In this document: positions 43,304 to 52,542 of the stretch, piece by piece
Layout of the letters: each line of letters starts with the position of its first letter
Numbering within the stretch: position 1 is the stretch's first letter
NCBI RefSeq assembly: GCF_002163625.1
Contig: NZ_CP020892.1
Span: forward strand, 4,464,001 to 4,528,000
Source of the DNA: Pseudomonas sp. M30-35
Lineage (GTDB): Bacteria > Pseudomonadota > Gammaproteobacteria > Pseudomonadales > Pseudomonadaceae
Direction of reading: 5' to 3'
DNA: 64,000 nt
Translations under genes and position numbers: made by a program
Notes under the pieces: generated by a model
What the model was told of the DNA's origin: nothing
The model's database searches: none
What the model saw: only the letters and a program-made list of their open reading frames with translations

Positions 43304-44545
43304 TTAAAGCAGCGCGAGGGTGTAGCTGAAGATCAAACGGTTCTGATCAATATCGTTGCCGCCGTTGCTGCGATAGGTGCCGTTGCGCCACTTGATCCCG
43401 AAATCTTTGAGCGGCCCGCTCTGCACGACATAACCGATATCAGTGTTGCGTTCCCACTCTTTGCCCTCGCGACCAGGCGAGCGAACGAAGTTGTCACCAC
43501 AGGTGTAACGGGTCATGAAGGTCAGGCCCGGGATACCAACCGCAGCAAAGTTGTAGTCGTAACGCGCCTGCCAGGACCGCTCTTCAGGGCTGGCAAAGTC
43601 GGCGGAGATCATCACGTAGTTGACCAGATATGAGTTGGTACCTTCGATGTGCGGAAAGCCGGTTTCGCCATTCATCTCCTGATAATTGACACCGAACGAA
43701 TGGCCGCCAAGGTTGTAGATCAACTTGGCGCCGAAGGCTTTGTTATCGATATTGGTTTTGCCGTCATTGCTGGAGTAGGCATAGCGAATATCAGTTTCTA
43801 TAGACTGGTCATCACCGAGCGGATACTTGTATTTGATATTGGTGATGTGCTGCCGGTAGTTTTTGTCGAGATGTGCATAGTTGTAGCCAGTGGTCAGGTT
43901 TTTGCCCCACTTGTAATTGGCACCGGCAAAGTTAAATTCGTCACTCTCCTGCCCGCCACGGATGCCTTTACCGGCGACGGCCATATCATCGTTAGAGCTG
44001 GAGTTACGCAGGCTGTTTTGCGTCAGGCGACCGAGATCCACAGTCAGATTGTCGATCTCTTTTGACTGCAACTGCGCACCCTGGAAAGTCTGGGGTAACA
44101 GGCGCGAATCATTAGGCAGCACCGTTGGCAGCTTTGGTATCAGAGTACCGACGCGCAAAACATTCTCAGAAATACGCATCTTCGCTGCGGCGCCGAACTG
44201 ACTGTATTCATCGGGCGCTTTATCGTCACCGACAGGCAACAAGCCGGTATTTTGCCGGTCCGGCCCGGAATCCAATTTAACCCCGAGCAAACCGATAGCA
44301 TCCACTCCGAAGCCTACCGTGCCCTCGGTAAATCCCGAGCTGTAATTGAAGATGAAACCTTGAGCCCACTCTTCGCGCAGCGACTGCCTCGCATCGGGTT
44401 GATGGTAATCGCTGTTGAGGTAGAAGTTGCGCAGCTCGACTGAAGCCTTGCTGTCTTCAAAAAAGGCTGCATTGGCAGTCAGCGGAATGGATAAGACTGT
44501 GCTGGCGGCGAGCACAGTTTGGACACGCAAGTGGCATATCGTCAT
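43304..44545 (-). CDS. OprD-family outer-membrane porin
   Basis: This 413-residue substrate-specific porin has a signal peptide (ending PLTANA, about 26). The OprD start FFEDSKASVELRNFYLNSDY follows, with RQSLREEWAQGFIFNYSSGFTEGTVGFGVDAIG and strands typical of the 18-stranded barrel up to LIFSYTLALL. The OprD/Occ group imports small anionic or basic nutrients. It lies 85 bp upstream of the exported lyase on the same strand, suggesting that the porin admits the lyase substrate. GAGG lies about 8 bases before the ATG. Confidence 0.95.
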   Translation of the reverse strand: MTICHLRVQTVLAASTVLSIPLTANAAFFEDSKASVELRNFYLNSDYHQPDARQSLREEWAQGFIFNYSSGFTEGTVGFGVDAIGLLGVKLDSGPDRQNTGLLPVGDDKAPDEYSQFGAAAKMRISENVLRVGTLIPKLPTVLPNDSRLLPQTFQGAQLQSKEIDNLTVDLGRLTQNSLRNSSSNDDMAVAGKGIRGGQESDEFNFAGANYKWGKNLTTGYNYAHLDKNYRQHITNIKYKYPLGDDQSIETDIRYAYSSNDGKTNIDNKAFGAKLIYNLGGHSFGVNYQEMNGETGFPHIEGTNSYLVNYVMISADFASPEERSWQARYDYNFAAVGIPGLTFMTRYTCGDNFVRSPGREGKEWERNTDIGYVVQSGPLKDFGIKWRNGTYRSNGGNDIDQNRLIFSYTLALL

Positions 44546-44757
44546 GATTGTTGCCTCGTTTAATTGTTTTTATTTGAGCTGTCAGGCAAGTGGCAGCAAA
44601 CGAGATGCTAGAGGCTAACGATCAAGATTAAAAATATATGTAAGATATGTAATCAATACTTTAAAAGTATCGATTTAATTGCTCCGGGCCCCTCACATTC
44701 GCCCGTCTTGGCTAAACGAGCAGGCGTAAAGGTACAAGTAACCGAAGGGGGCAGGGC

Positions 44758-45360
44758 TCAAACCAGCCGATAAGCGTCAATTAGATTGGCTATATCATCG
44801 GCAAGCGCCTCGACTTGAGCGTCAGGTACATCGCGCTCGGCAAACACCCGCAAGCCAATCATTTGTGCTTGAAGCAAACGCGCCAGCCTTGAGCAATCGA
44901 CGTCAGGGTGTAACTCAGCTGCAGCTTTGGCCTGCTCTAATGCCTTGCAAATTCTTTGCTCAACCAGCGCCAATACAGCGTCAGCCTTAGCCAGTAGCTC
45001 AGCATCCTCTGGATTGATTTCAAGCAAGGTCTTAACCAACATGCAGGCTTGCGCTGGCATTTGAGTTTTAGCTGCGCATGGCCGCACAAATGAACGCAAG
45101 TAGCCTTTCAATCCATCGACAACGGTCGGTGATCCCTCCAGCAACAAACGAAAGTTTTCACCCGTGCGCGCCACATAGGCATCCAGCGCTTCCATAAACA
45201 AACCGCTTTTACTGCCGAAGGTCGCATAGAGACTGCCGGGACGCATATCCAGTGCCTGCTCGATATGCTTCATCGAAGACGCGTAATAGCCCCTCGACCA
45301 AAATAGCTCGACAGCGCGTTCCAGAGCGACTTGACGATCAAAGCAGGCTGCGCGAGGCAT
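44758..45360 (-). CDS. TetR-family transcriptional regulator
   Basis: This 200-residue regulator has an N-terminal helix-turn-helix (ALERAVELFWSRGYYASSMKHIEQALDMRPGSLYATFGSKSGLFMEAL). The helical ligand domain has three cysteines (around PCAAKTQMPAQACMLVK), as in AcuR-like members that sense reactive electrophiles. The ATG at 45360 has AAGGA about 6 bases upstream. It is divergent from the haloacid dehalogenase gene, with two palindromes in between. Ligand unknown. Confidence 0.9.
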   Translation of the reverse strand: MPRAACFDRQVALERAVELFWSRGYYASSMKHIEQALDMRPGSLYATFGSKSGLFMEALDAYVARTGENFRLLLEGSPTVVDGLKGYLRSFVRPCAAKTQMPAQACMLVKTLLEINPEDAELLAKADAVLALVEQRICKALEQAKAAAELHPDVDCSRLARLLQAQMIGLRVFAERDVPDAQVEALADDIANLIDAYRLV

Positions 45361-45391
45361 AGCGGTCCTTGGGAATGACAATGGATTGATT

Positions 45392-45407
45392 TTGAGCGAT
45401 CACTCAA
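45392..45407. promoter_or_regulatory. TetR operator candidate 1
   Basis: TTGAGCGATCACTCAA is an almost perfect 16-bp palindrome 31 bp upstream of the tetR start. It shares the pattern TTGAN-CGATC-NTCAA with a second site at 45454-45469. Confidence 0.65.
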
Positions 45408-45453
45408 TTATAGCTTGATTGACTGAAAACTCTCAATTAACGTAAGCCCATAT

Positions 45454-45469
45454 TTGAACGATCCTTCAA
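45454..45469. promoter_or_regulatory. TetR operator candidate 2
   Basis: TTGAACGATCCTTCAA is a near palindrome with the same centre (CGATC) and ends (TTGA/TCAA) as the site at 45392-45407, 62 bp away centre to centre. It lies 25 bp before the dehalogenase start, so repression of the dehalogenase-GST operon is likely. Confidence 0.65.
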
Positions 45470-45494
45470 AAATCATTTTGCAAAAGGATGTCCA

Positions 45495-46178
45495 ATGCCA
45501 GAGCACAGAACAACACCGATTATCGTGTTTGATGTGAACGAAACTCTGCTTGATATCACCACGCTAAACCCGCTGTTTAAGCGGGTCTTTGCTGACGCTG
45601 CGGTACTGCGTGAATGGTTTGCACAGCTGATTCTGTACTCACAAACCATGACCCTCAGCGGCCTTTACCGCCCTTTCGGCGAGCTGGCCGCTGGTTCACT
45701 GAAGATGCTTGCCTCGATTCATGGCAAAACTATCATCGACGCCGATATCGACGAACTCAAGCAACGCATGAGCACGATGCCCGCCCACGCCGACGTGGTG
45801 CCAGCACTCAAGCGCTTCCGCGATGCCGGCTTTCGCCTCGTGACGCTGACCAACTCAGCCAGCAGCGCATCGCCTACAGCGCTTGAACTCGCGGGCCTGA
45901 GCGAGTTCTTTGAACACTCATTCAGCGTTGAATCAGTAAAAAAATTCAAACCCGCCCCTGAAACCTACCAACTGGTGGCTGATCAGATGGCCGTAGAGCG
46001 CAGCGAATTAATCATGGTCGCCTGCCATCTATGGGACACGATTGGCGCCCAGGCTGCAGGCTGTAAAGGCGCACTACTGCTGCGCCCATACAACGCGATG
46101 CTGCCGACAGCTGGCGTGCCTGAGCCGGACTATATCGCCAGCGAATTAAGCGAGCTCGCGGAGCAGATCATTGCTTAA
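45495..46178 (+). CDS. Haloacid dehalogenase, type II (HAD superfamily)
   Basis: This 227-residue cytosolic enzyme has nucleophile D13 in VFDVNETLLD, where the Asn two positions later is typical of L-2-haloacid dehalogenases rather than phosphatases. Further HAD motifs are TLTNSASSASPT, KKFKPAPETYQLV and MVACHLWDTIGAQAAGCKGALLLRP. AAAGGATG lies just before the ATG. It is followed by a GST 48 bp later and divergent from tetR, which suggests a detoxification or halo-acid use module. Confidence 0.9.
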   Translation: MPEHRTTPIIVFDVNETLLDITTLNPLFKRVFADAAVLREWFAQLILYSQTMTLSGLYRPFGELAAGSLKMLASIHGKTIIDADIDELKQRMSTMPAHADVVPALKRFRDAGFRLVTLTNSASSASPTALELAGLSEFFEHSFSVESVKKFKPAPETYQLVADQMAVERSELIMVACHLWDTIGAQAAGCKGALLLRPYNAMLPTAGVPEPDYIASELSELAEQIIA

Positions 46179-46226
46179 GCATATGACGTACCTCAACCCA
46201 CTTATTGCTCAATAGAGGAACCCGAA

Positions 46227-47078
46227 ATGGACGATAACGCTGCGTACACCCCACCTGCCGTCTGGACCTGGGAGAAAGAAAGTGGTGGCAAGTTTGCGAG
46301 CATCAACCGACCGATTGCCGGCCCAACTCACGACAAAGTATTGCCCGTGGGTAAACACCCGCTCCAGCTCTACTCGCTTGCAACACCCAACGGCGTAAAA
46401 GTCACGGTGATGCTTGAGGAGCTGTTGGCGCTTGGGCATTCGGGTGCGGAATACGACGCCTGGCTGATCGATATTTCCGAAGGCGATCAGTTCTCCAGCG
46501 GCTTTGTCGCCGTTAACCCGAACTCGAAGATTCCTGCGTTGATTGATAACAGTGACGCAACCTCAACCCGGCTATTTGAGTCCGGCTCGATTTTGCTGCA
46601 TCTGGCCGAAAAGTTTGGTGCGTTGCTGCCAACAGAACCGAAAGCCCGCACCGAAGCGCTTAACTGGTTGTTTTGGCAGATGGGCAGCGCGCCATATCTG
46701 GGCGGCGGCTTTGGTCATTTCTATGCCTATGCGCCAAGCAAATTCGAGTACCCAATCGACCGCTTTGCCATGGAAGTTAAACGTCAACTCGACGTACTTG
46801 ACCGCCAACTCGCCAACAACCGTTACATCGCTGGCGATCAATACAGCATTGCCGATATCGCCATTTGGCCGTGGTACGGCTTACTAGCTCTGGGAGGTAT
46901 TTACGATGCAGGTGAGTTCCTGCAAGTGCAAAGCTACGAGAATGTGCAGCGCTGGGCGAAAGAAATTGCCAGCCGTCCTGCGGTAAAACGCGGGCGCATG
47001 GTCAACCGCACCTGGGGTGAGCCGCACGAGCAACTGCGCGAACGCCATGCTGCCAGCGACTTCGAAAACATCGCTTAA
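46227..47078 (+). CDS. yghU: Glutathione S-transferase / disulfide-bond oxidoreductase YghU-like
   Basis: This 283-residue protein has the N-terminal extension typical of YghU (PPAVWTWEKESGGKFASINRPIAGPTHDK). A thioredoxin-like GST domain follows (LQLYSLATPNGVKVTVMLEELL, ISEGDQFSSGFVAVNPNSKIPALID, ESGSILLHLAEKFG), then the helical C-terminal domain. YghU-type proteins bind two glutathiones and show disulfide reductase activity. It shares the operon with the dehalogenase gene. Confidence 0.93.
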   Translation: MDDNAAYTPPAVWTWEKESGGKFASINRPIAGPTHDKVLPVGKHPLQLYSLATPNGVKVTVMLEELLALGHSGAEYDAWLIDISEGDQFSSGFVAVNPNSKIPALIDNSDATSTRLFESGSILLHLAEKFGALLPTEPKARTEALNWLFWQMGSAPYLGGGFGHFYAYAPSKFEYPIDRFAMEVKRQLDVLDRQLANNRYIAGDQYSIADIAIWPWYGLLALGGIYDAGEFLQVQSYENVQRWAKEIASRPAVKRGRMVNRTWGEPHEQLRERHAASDFENIA

Positions 47079-47094
47079 ACACAACCAGCGTTGA

Positions 47095-47130
47095 GTCACT
47101 CAGGCGGGTACCAACGCCAGCCTGAGTGAC
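47095..47130. repeat. Perfect inverted repeat between GST gene and dctB
   Basis: GTCACTCAGGC (47095-47105) and GCCTGAGTGAC (47120-47130) pair perfectly over 11 bp around a 14-base loop. There is no T-run. It may terminate the GST transcript or be a regulatory dyad 45 bp before dctB. Confidence 0.55.
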
Positions 47131-47174
47131 CAACACGACGCTCGAGCAAGCGCTTTTATTTCGCTCTGTGCATA

Positions 47175-49004
47175 ATGCGCAGCATGAGTCGCGCAACCCA
47201 CCCAACTGTCCCCCGTCGTCTACGCTGGCGCAGCTTGCTCCTGCTCGGGCTTGTGCTCGCGCCGTTGCTGTGGCCGCTACAAATTGTTATCGAGCGTTAT
47301 TACCGCGAACAGTTGGCTGAGCAGAGGCAACAGATTCTCGACCTCTATGTCGCCAACCTGCTTGGCACCCTCAATCGCTATGAGGTTTTGCCGCCGATTC
47401 TGGGTCAATTGCCAACCCTGCGCCAACTATTAGGTCAACCCGGCTCGGGGGTTAAGCGCGATAACGCAAACCGCTTACTCAATGACTTGAAAGAGCAAAC
47501 TGGCGCCGATGTTATTTACTTGATGGCACCCAACGGACAAACCCTGGCGGCCTCCAACTGGCAGCAAGACGACTCATTTGTCGATCGTAATTTCTCTTAC
47601 CGACCGTATTTTCGTGAAGCATTGCAGGGTCGCCCCGGGCGCTTTTTTGGTTTAGGCACAACATCGGGCAAGCGCGGTTACTTCTTTGCTGCAGCAGTAC
47701 GCGATACAACTGGGGTGATTGGCGTACTGGTGGTGAAGGTCGATCTCGACCACACCGAAACACTGTGGGGTGACCGCCCAGAACGCTTGCTGGTGACCGA
47801 CAATTACGGCGTAGTGATTCTGACCTCGCATCCAGGCTGGCGCTTCCACGCAACCCGAGCACTGGACAACGCCGAACGCGCAGCGATTACCGACACGCAG
47901 CCCTATCAAATCCAATCACCGCCACCGTTGAAGCTTCAGCCCGATGCGTGGATGCAGCAATCGCGCGAGCTCGACAACATCGGCTGGACAGTGAGTATTC
48001 TGGCGCCACGCGCCCTACTCGACCGCCCTGTGCGGAGTGCAGTCGCCGTCGGCGGTGCCGCATTATTAATGCTGATATTACTGCTCGGTTTGCTGATGCA
48101 ACGGCGTCGCCACTATCTGGAGCGTATCGCGCTCGACGCTTATGCTCGTCAGCAACTGGAGCAACGCGTACTTGAGCGCACACAAGATCTTGAGCAACTC
48201 AACAGCCGTCTGCGCCTGGAAGTGCTTGAGCGTGAAAACGCCCAACAGGAGTTGGTCCGAGCACAGGATGAACTGGTTCAGGCAAGTAAATTGTCGGCGC
48301 TGGGCACCATGTCCGCGAGCATCAGCCACGAGCTAAATCAACCACTCGCAGCCATCCGCAGTTACGCAGAAAATGCAGGCGTATTGCTTGATCATCAACG
48401 CAACGATGAGGCCCGCAGCAACCTCAAGCTGATCAGCCAGTTAACTGAACGCATGGCCTCGATCATCTTGCACTTGCGCGCCTTTGCCCGACGTGACCGG
48501 CATGCGCCTGAAAGGGTCGCCCTGCAACCCGCTATCGATGACGCCCTGGCTTTACTGGCCAAGCGTCGTCGCGCCATGGATGTAGAGTTGATTCGCGACC
48601 TGCCCGATGCAACATTGTGGGTCCAGGCTGGCGAGACCCGCTTGCGCCAACTGCTCGGCAATCTATTGGCTAACGCCTTGGATGCATTGAGCGAACGCCC
48701 ACAGCCACGCCGCATCTGGATCAGCGCAGAAATGACCGAAACAACGCTGGACCTGCACCTGCGCGATAATGGCCCCGGTTTCAGCCCTGAAGCCATGCAG
48801 CGTGCGCTGGAACCATTTTTCACCACTAAAACCAGCGCTCAGGGTTTGGGCCTCGGTTTAGCTATTTGCGAAACCTTGATGCGCGCCTTGGGTGGTGAGT
48901 TACGCTTCGCCAATCATAAAGACGGCGGCGCCGTGCTGACCCTGCATTTGCTGCGTAGCGACAGCAGCATGAGTAGTCAGTACCGATTCGATAACGAAAG
49001 CTAA
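47175..49004 (+). CDS. dctB: C4-dicarboxylate sensor histidine kinase DctB
   Basis: This 609-residue inner-membrane kinase has two transmembrane helices (about 18-38 and 288-308) that bracket a periplasmic tandem PAS-like dicarboxylate-sensing domain (SYRPYFREAL, GYFFAAAVRDTTGVIGVLVVKVDLD). A coiled coil leads to HisKA with H385 (ASISHELNQPLAAIRSYAEN). N-box (LLANALDAL), DNGPGF and GLGLGLAICE follow. The start is 47175 or 47184, with no clear ribosome site for either. It is followed by dctD and a TRAP system, the classical C4-dicarboxylate regulon. Confidence 0.95.
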   Translation: MRSMSRATHPTVPRRLRWRSLLLLGLVLAPLLWPLQIVIERYYREQLAEQRQQILDLYVANLLGTLNRYEVLPPILGQLPTLRQLLGQPGSGVKRDNANRLLNDLKEQTGADVIYLMAPNGQTLAASNWQQDDSFVDRNFSYRPYFREALQGRPGRFFGLGTTSGKRGYFFAAAVRDTTGVIGVLVVKVDLDHTETLWGDRPERLLVTDNYGVVILTSHPGWRFHATRALDNAERAAITDTQPYQIQSPPPLKLQPDAWMQQSRELDNIGWTVSILAPRALLDRPVRSAVAVGGAALLMLILLLGLLMQRRRHYLERIALDAYARQQLEQRVLERTQDLEQLNSRLRLEVLERENAQQELVRAQDELVQASKLSALGTMSASISHELNQPLAAIRSYAENAGVLLDHQRNDEARSNLKLISQLTERMASIILHLRAFARRDRHAPERVALQPAIDDALALLAKRRRAMDVELIRDLPDATLWVQAGETRLRQLLGNLLANALDALSERPQPRRIWISAEMTETTLDLHLRDNGPGFSPEAMQRALEPFFTTKTSAQGLGLGLAICETLMRALGGELRFANHKDGGAVLTLHLLRSDSSMSSQYRFDNES

Positions 49005-49071
49005 AAGCCCATAAAAATTTTATCTGCCAATTAACACGGACTGTTATTGCCCAACCCTGAGGTTTAGCTCC

Positions 49072-50457
49072 ATGACCACCCTCGACGCCCGTACTCAGGT
49101 TTTGCTGATTGATGATGACCCCCTCCTGCGCCAAGCCTTAAGCCAGACGCTTGAGCTCGCGGGTTTACAGGTCACCAGTCTGGCCAATGCTCAGGACATC
49201 GCCACGCATATCGCTCGCGACTGGCCGGGCGTTGTGGTCAGTGACATCCGCATGCCGGGCATCGACGGGCTGCAACTGCTCAAGCAATTGCAAGAGCAGG
49301 ACCCAGAGCTGCCAATTCTGCTGATTACCGGTCACGGTGACGTGCCGCTCGCCGTACAAGCCATGCGCGCAGGCGCTTATGACTTCCTCGAAAAGCCATT
49401 CGCCAGCGAAGACCTGCTCGACAGCGTGCGGCGTGCGTTGGCCCTGCGCCGTTTGGTGCTGGATAACCGTAGCCTGCGCTTGGCCCTGACTGACCAACAC
49501 CAGCTAACGGCGCGTTTAGTCGGCCAATCAACAGCCATGCAACGGCTGCGCGAGCAGATCGGCGCACTCGCCAGCATCAGTACTGACGTGTTGATTCTGG
49601 GTGAAACCGGCGCAGGTAAAGAAGTGGTCGCGCGCGCCCTGCATGATTTGTCTAACCGCCGCGACGGGCCATTTGTGGCAATCAACGCTGGCGCGCTGGC
49701 CGAGTCAGTGGTGGAAAGCGAGCTGTTTGGCCACGAGCTCGGCGCTTTCACTGGCGCGCAGAAGCGCCGGATCGGCAAGTTTGAGTTTGCCAATGGCGGC
49801 ACGCTGTTTCTTGATGAAATCGAAAGCATGAGTTTGGATGTACAGGTCAAACTCCTACGCTTGCTGCAAGAGCGAGTGGTTGAACGTTTGGGTGGCAACC
49901 AGTTGATCCCACTGGATATCCGCATCATTGCCGCGACCAAGGAAGACCTGCGTCAAGCGGCCGATCAAGGGCGTTTTCGCGCCGACCTCTATTACCGCCT
50001 CAACGTCGCGCCACTGAGTATTCCGCCGCTGCGCGAACGAGGCGACGATACCCTGATGCTGTTCCAGTATTTTGCCGACAACGCCAGCGCACGCCACTCG
50101 CTGCCCAGTCGTCCGCTGCAACCAACACAGTCGGCGCAGTTGTTGCGTCACAGCTGGCCGGGCAACGTGCGCGAACTGCAAAACGCCGCCGAGCGCTTTG
50201 CCTTGGGTCTGGGTCTTGGCCTTGAACAGGTGTTTGACGAGTCGCCAGCACTGGACTCACAAAATGACTCGCTCAGCGACCAGGTCGAGCGGTTTGAACG
50301 CTCAATCATCGCCGCCGAACTCAATCGCACGCACAGTTCGATGCGCAGCCTGGCCGAAGCCTTGGGCGTACCGCGCAAGACCCTGCACGACAAGTTACGC
50401 AAGCATGGCCTGAGCTTTGCTGACACTGGCGAAAGCTCGCCAGATCACGCGGACTAA
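49072..50457 (+). CDS. dctD: C4-dicarboxylate response regulator DctD, sigma-54 activator
   Basis: This 461-residue activator has a receiver domain with D14-D16 and phospho-acceptor D58 (VVVSDIRMPGIDG). The AAA+ domain has Walker A GETGAGKE, the sigma-54 loop GAFTGA, Walker B GGTLFLDEIESM and WPGNVRELQNAAERF. A Fis-type DNA-binding end follows (SLAEALGVPRKTLHDKLRKHGL). GAGG lies 8 bases before the ATG. Its likely target, a 14-bp dyad plus RpoN promoter, lies immediately downstream before dctP. Confidence 0.96.
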   Translation: MTTLDARTQVLLIDDDPLLRQALSQTLELAGLQVTSLANAQDIATHIARDWPGVVVSDIRMPGIDGLQLLKQLQEQDPELPILLITGHGDVPLAVQAMRAGAYDFLEKPFASEDLLDSVRRALALRRLVLDNRSLRLALTDQHQLTARLVGQSTAMQRLREQIGALASISTDVLILGETGAGKEVVARALHDLSNRRDGPFVAINAGALAESVVESELFGHELGAFTGAQKRRIGKFEFANGGTLFLDEIESMSLDVQVKLLRLLQERVVERLGGNQLIPLDIRIIAATKEDLRQAADQGRFRADLYYRLNVAPLSIPPLRERGDDTLMLFQYFADNASARHSLPSRPLQPTQSAQLLRHSWPGNVRELQNAAERFALGLGLGLEQVFDESPALDSQNDSLSDQVERFERSIIAAELNRTHSSMRSLAEALGVPRKTLHDKLRKHGLSFADTGESSPDHAD

Positions 50458-50490
50458 CTGGCGGAAAACCGCCACCTCTAATACACAATC

Positions 50491-50525
50491 ATTTGTTGCT
50501 GTGCATATCTCGCACAGCAACAAAT
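50491..50525. promoter_or_regulatory. Upstream activating dyad, probable DctD-binding site
   Basis: ATTTGTTGCTGTGC (50491-50504) and GCACAGCAACAAAT (50512-50525) form a perfect 14-bp inverted repeat with 7-base spacing. It lies about 100 bp upstream of the RpoN box. It lacks a T-run, so a terminator for dctD is the less likely reading. Confidence 0.7.
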
Positions 50526-50624
50526 TACCCGCGCCAATCAAAAACGCCATGAAAGCCACTGTTTACGGTGAACTTTCAAATTAACCGGCTAATCTGCTAA
50601 CTGTTTCTCGCATAAACACAACAC

Positions 50625-50640
50625 TGGCATGAGCGTTGCT
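50625..50640 (+). promoter_or_regulatory. Sigma-54 promoter of dctPQM
   Basis: TGGCATG-AGCG-TTGCT matches the consensus TGGCACG-N4-TTGCW at all but one base, with exact -24/-12 spacing. The predicted start near 50651 gives a 5' leader of about 140 nt to the dctP ATG. Confidence 0.85.
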
Positions 50641-50720
50641 CTAACCTTCGTAGGCGATACAACAAATACAAGCCAGGCAAACTCTGCCATGCGCCCGTCA
50701 TTTTCTGACAAGCAGCCTAG

Positions 50721-51782
<1,062 letters not shown>

Positions 51783-51909
51783 GGTGATTTAGCCGCGACA
51801 GCGGCTTGAAACCCAGTAGTGCACATGTAAGAACGCATGCGCTACTGGGTCTTTACGCAAGACCGCGGGTTGCCACGGTCTTCGCCCCTCACCTTTGGAG
51901 ATCTTATTG

Positions 51910-52542
51910 ATGAACGCCTTGCGGCGCGTTTGGGACCACTTCGAAGAAGGCTTCATAGCCTTTCTATTAGGGTCGATGACGCTAGTAACCTTTACCTACG
52001 TAATCCTTAACAACCTCTACACCTTCTTCTACAGCTGGGCTGACAAGTGGGAAGGCGGTAGCGAAACCTTGTTTTGGATCGGTGACCACATCCTCGACAT
52101 GGCGCAGTCCATGACCTGGAGTATTGCCCTGACCAAGGCGCTGTTTGCCTGGTTAATATTTTTCGGTCTGGCCTACGGTGTCCGCACTGCAGGGCATATC
52201 GGTGTGGATGCGCTGGTCAAGCTGGCCCCACGTCCAATTCAGCGAATCATTGGCCTGATCGCTTGCGTTGCCTGCCTGACTTACGCCGGAATGATCGCGG
52301 CTGGCAGCTTTGACTGGGTCAAAACCCTGTTCACTGCGGGCATCGGTGCTGAAGACCTTGGCCACTACGGCATCCAGCAATGGCACATCACCGCCATCGT
52401 GCCATTTGGCTATGCCATGGTGTTTATCCGTTTTCTGGAAATTTTCGTGCGCATTCTGAGCAACAAGCAAACCGGCCTGGGCTTGGCTGATGAAGCAGCA
52501 GATGCATTGAAACTGAAAGAGCACGGGGAGCATAACCAATGA
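51910..52542 (+). CDS. dctQ: TRAP transporter small permease DctQ
   Basis: This 210-residue inner-membrane protein has four transmembrane helices. The family motif is seen in FGLAYGVRTAGHIGVDALVKLAP. The ATG at 51910 has GGAG 9 bases upstream; the longer frame from 51895 includes that ribosome site and is rejected. It overlaps dctM by ATGA. Confidence 0.94.
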   Translation: MNALRRVWDHFEEGFIAFLLGSMTLVTFTYVILNNLYTFFYSWADKWEGGSETLFWIGDHILDMAQSMTWSIALTKALFAWLIFFGLAYGVRTAGHIGVDALVKLAPRPIQRIIGLIACVACLTYAGMIAAGSFDWVKTLFTAGIGAEDLGHYGIQQWHITAIVPFGYAMVFIRFLEIFVRILSNKQTGLGLADEAADALKLKEHGEHNQ

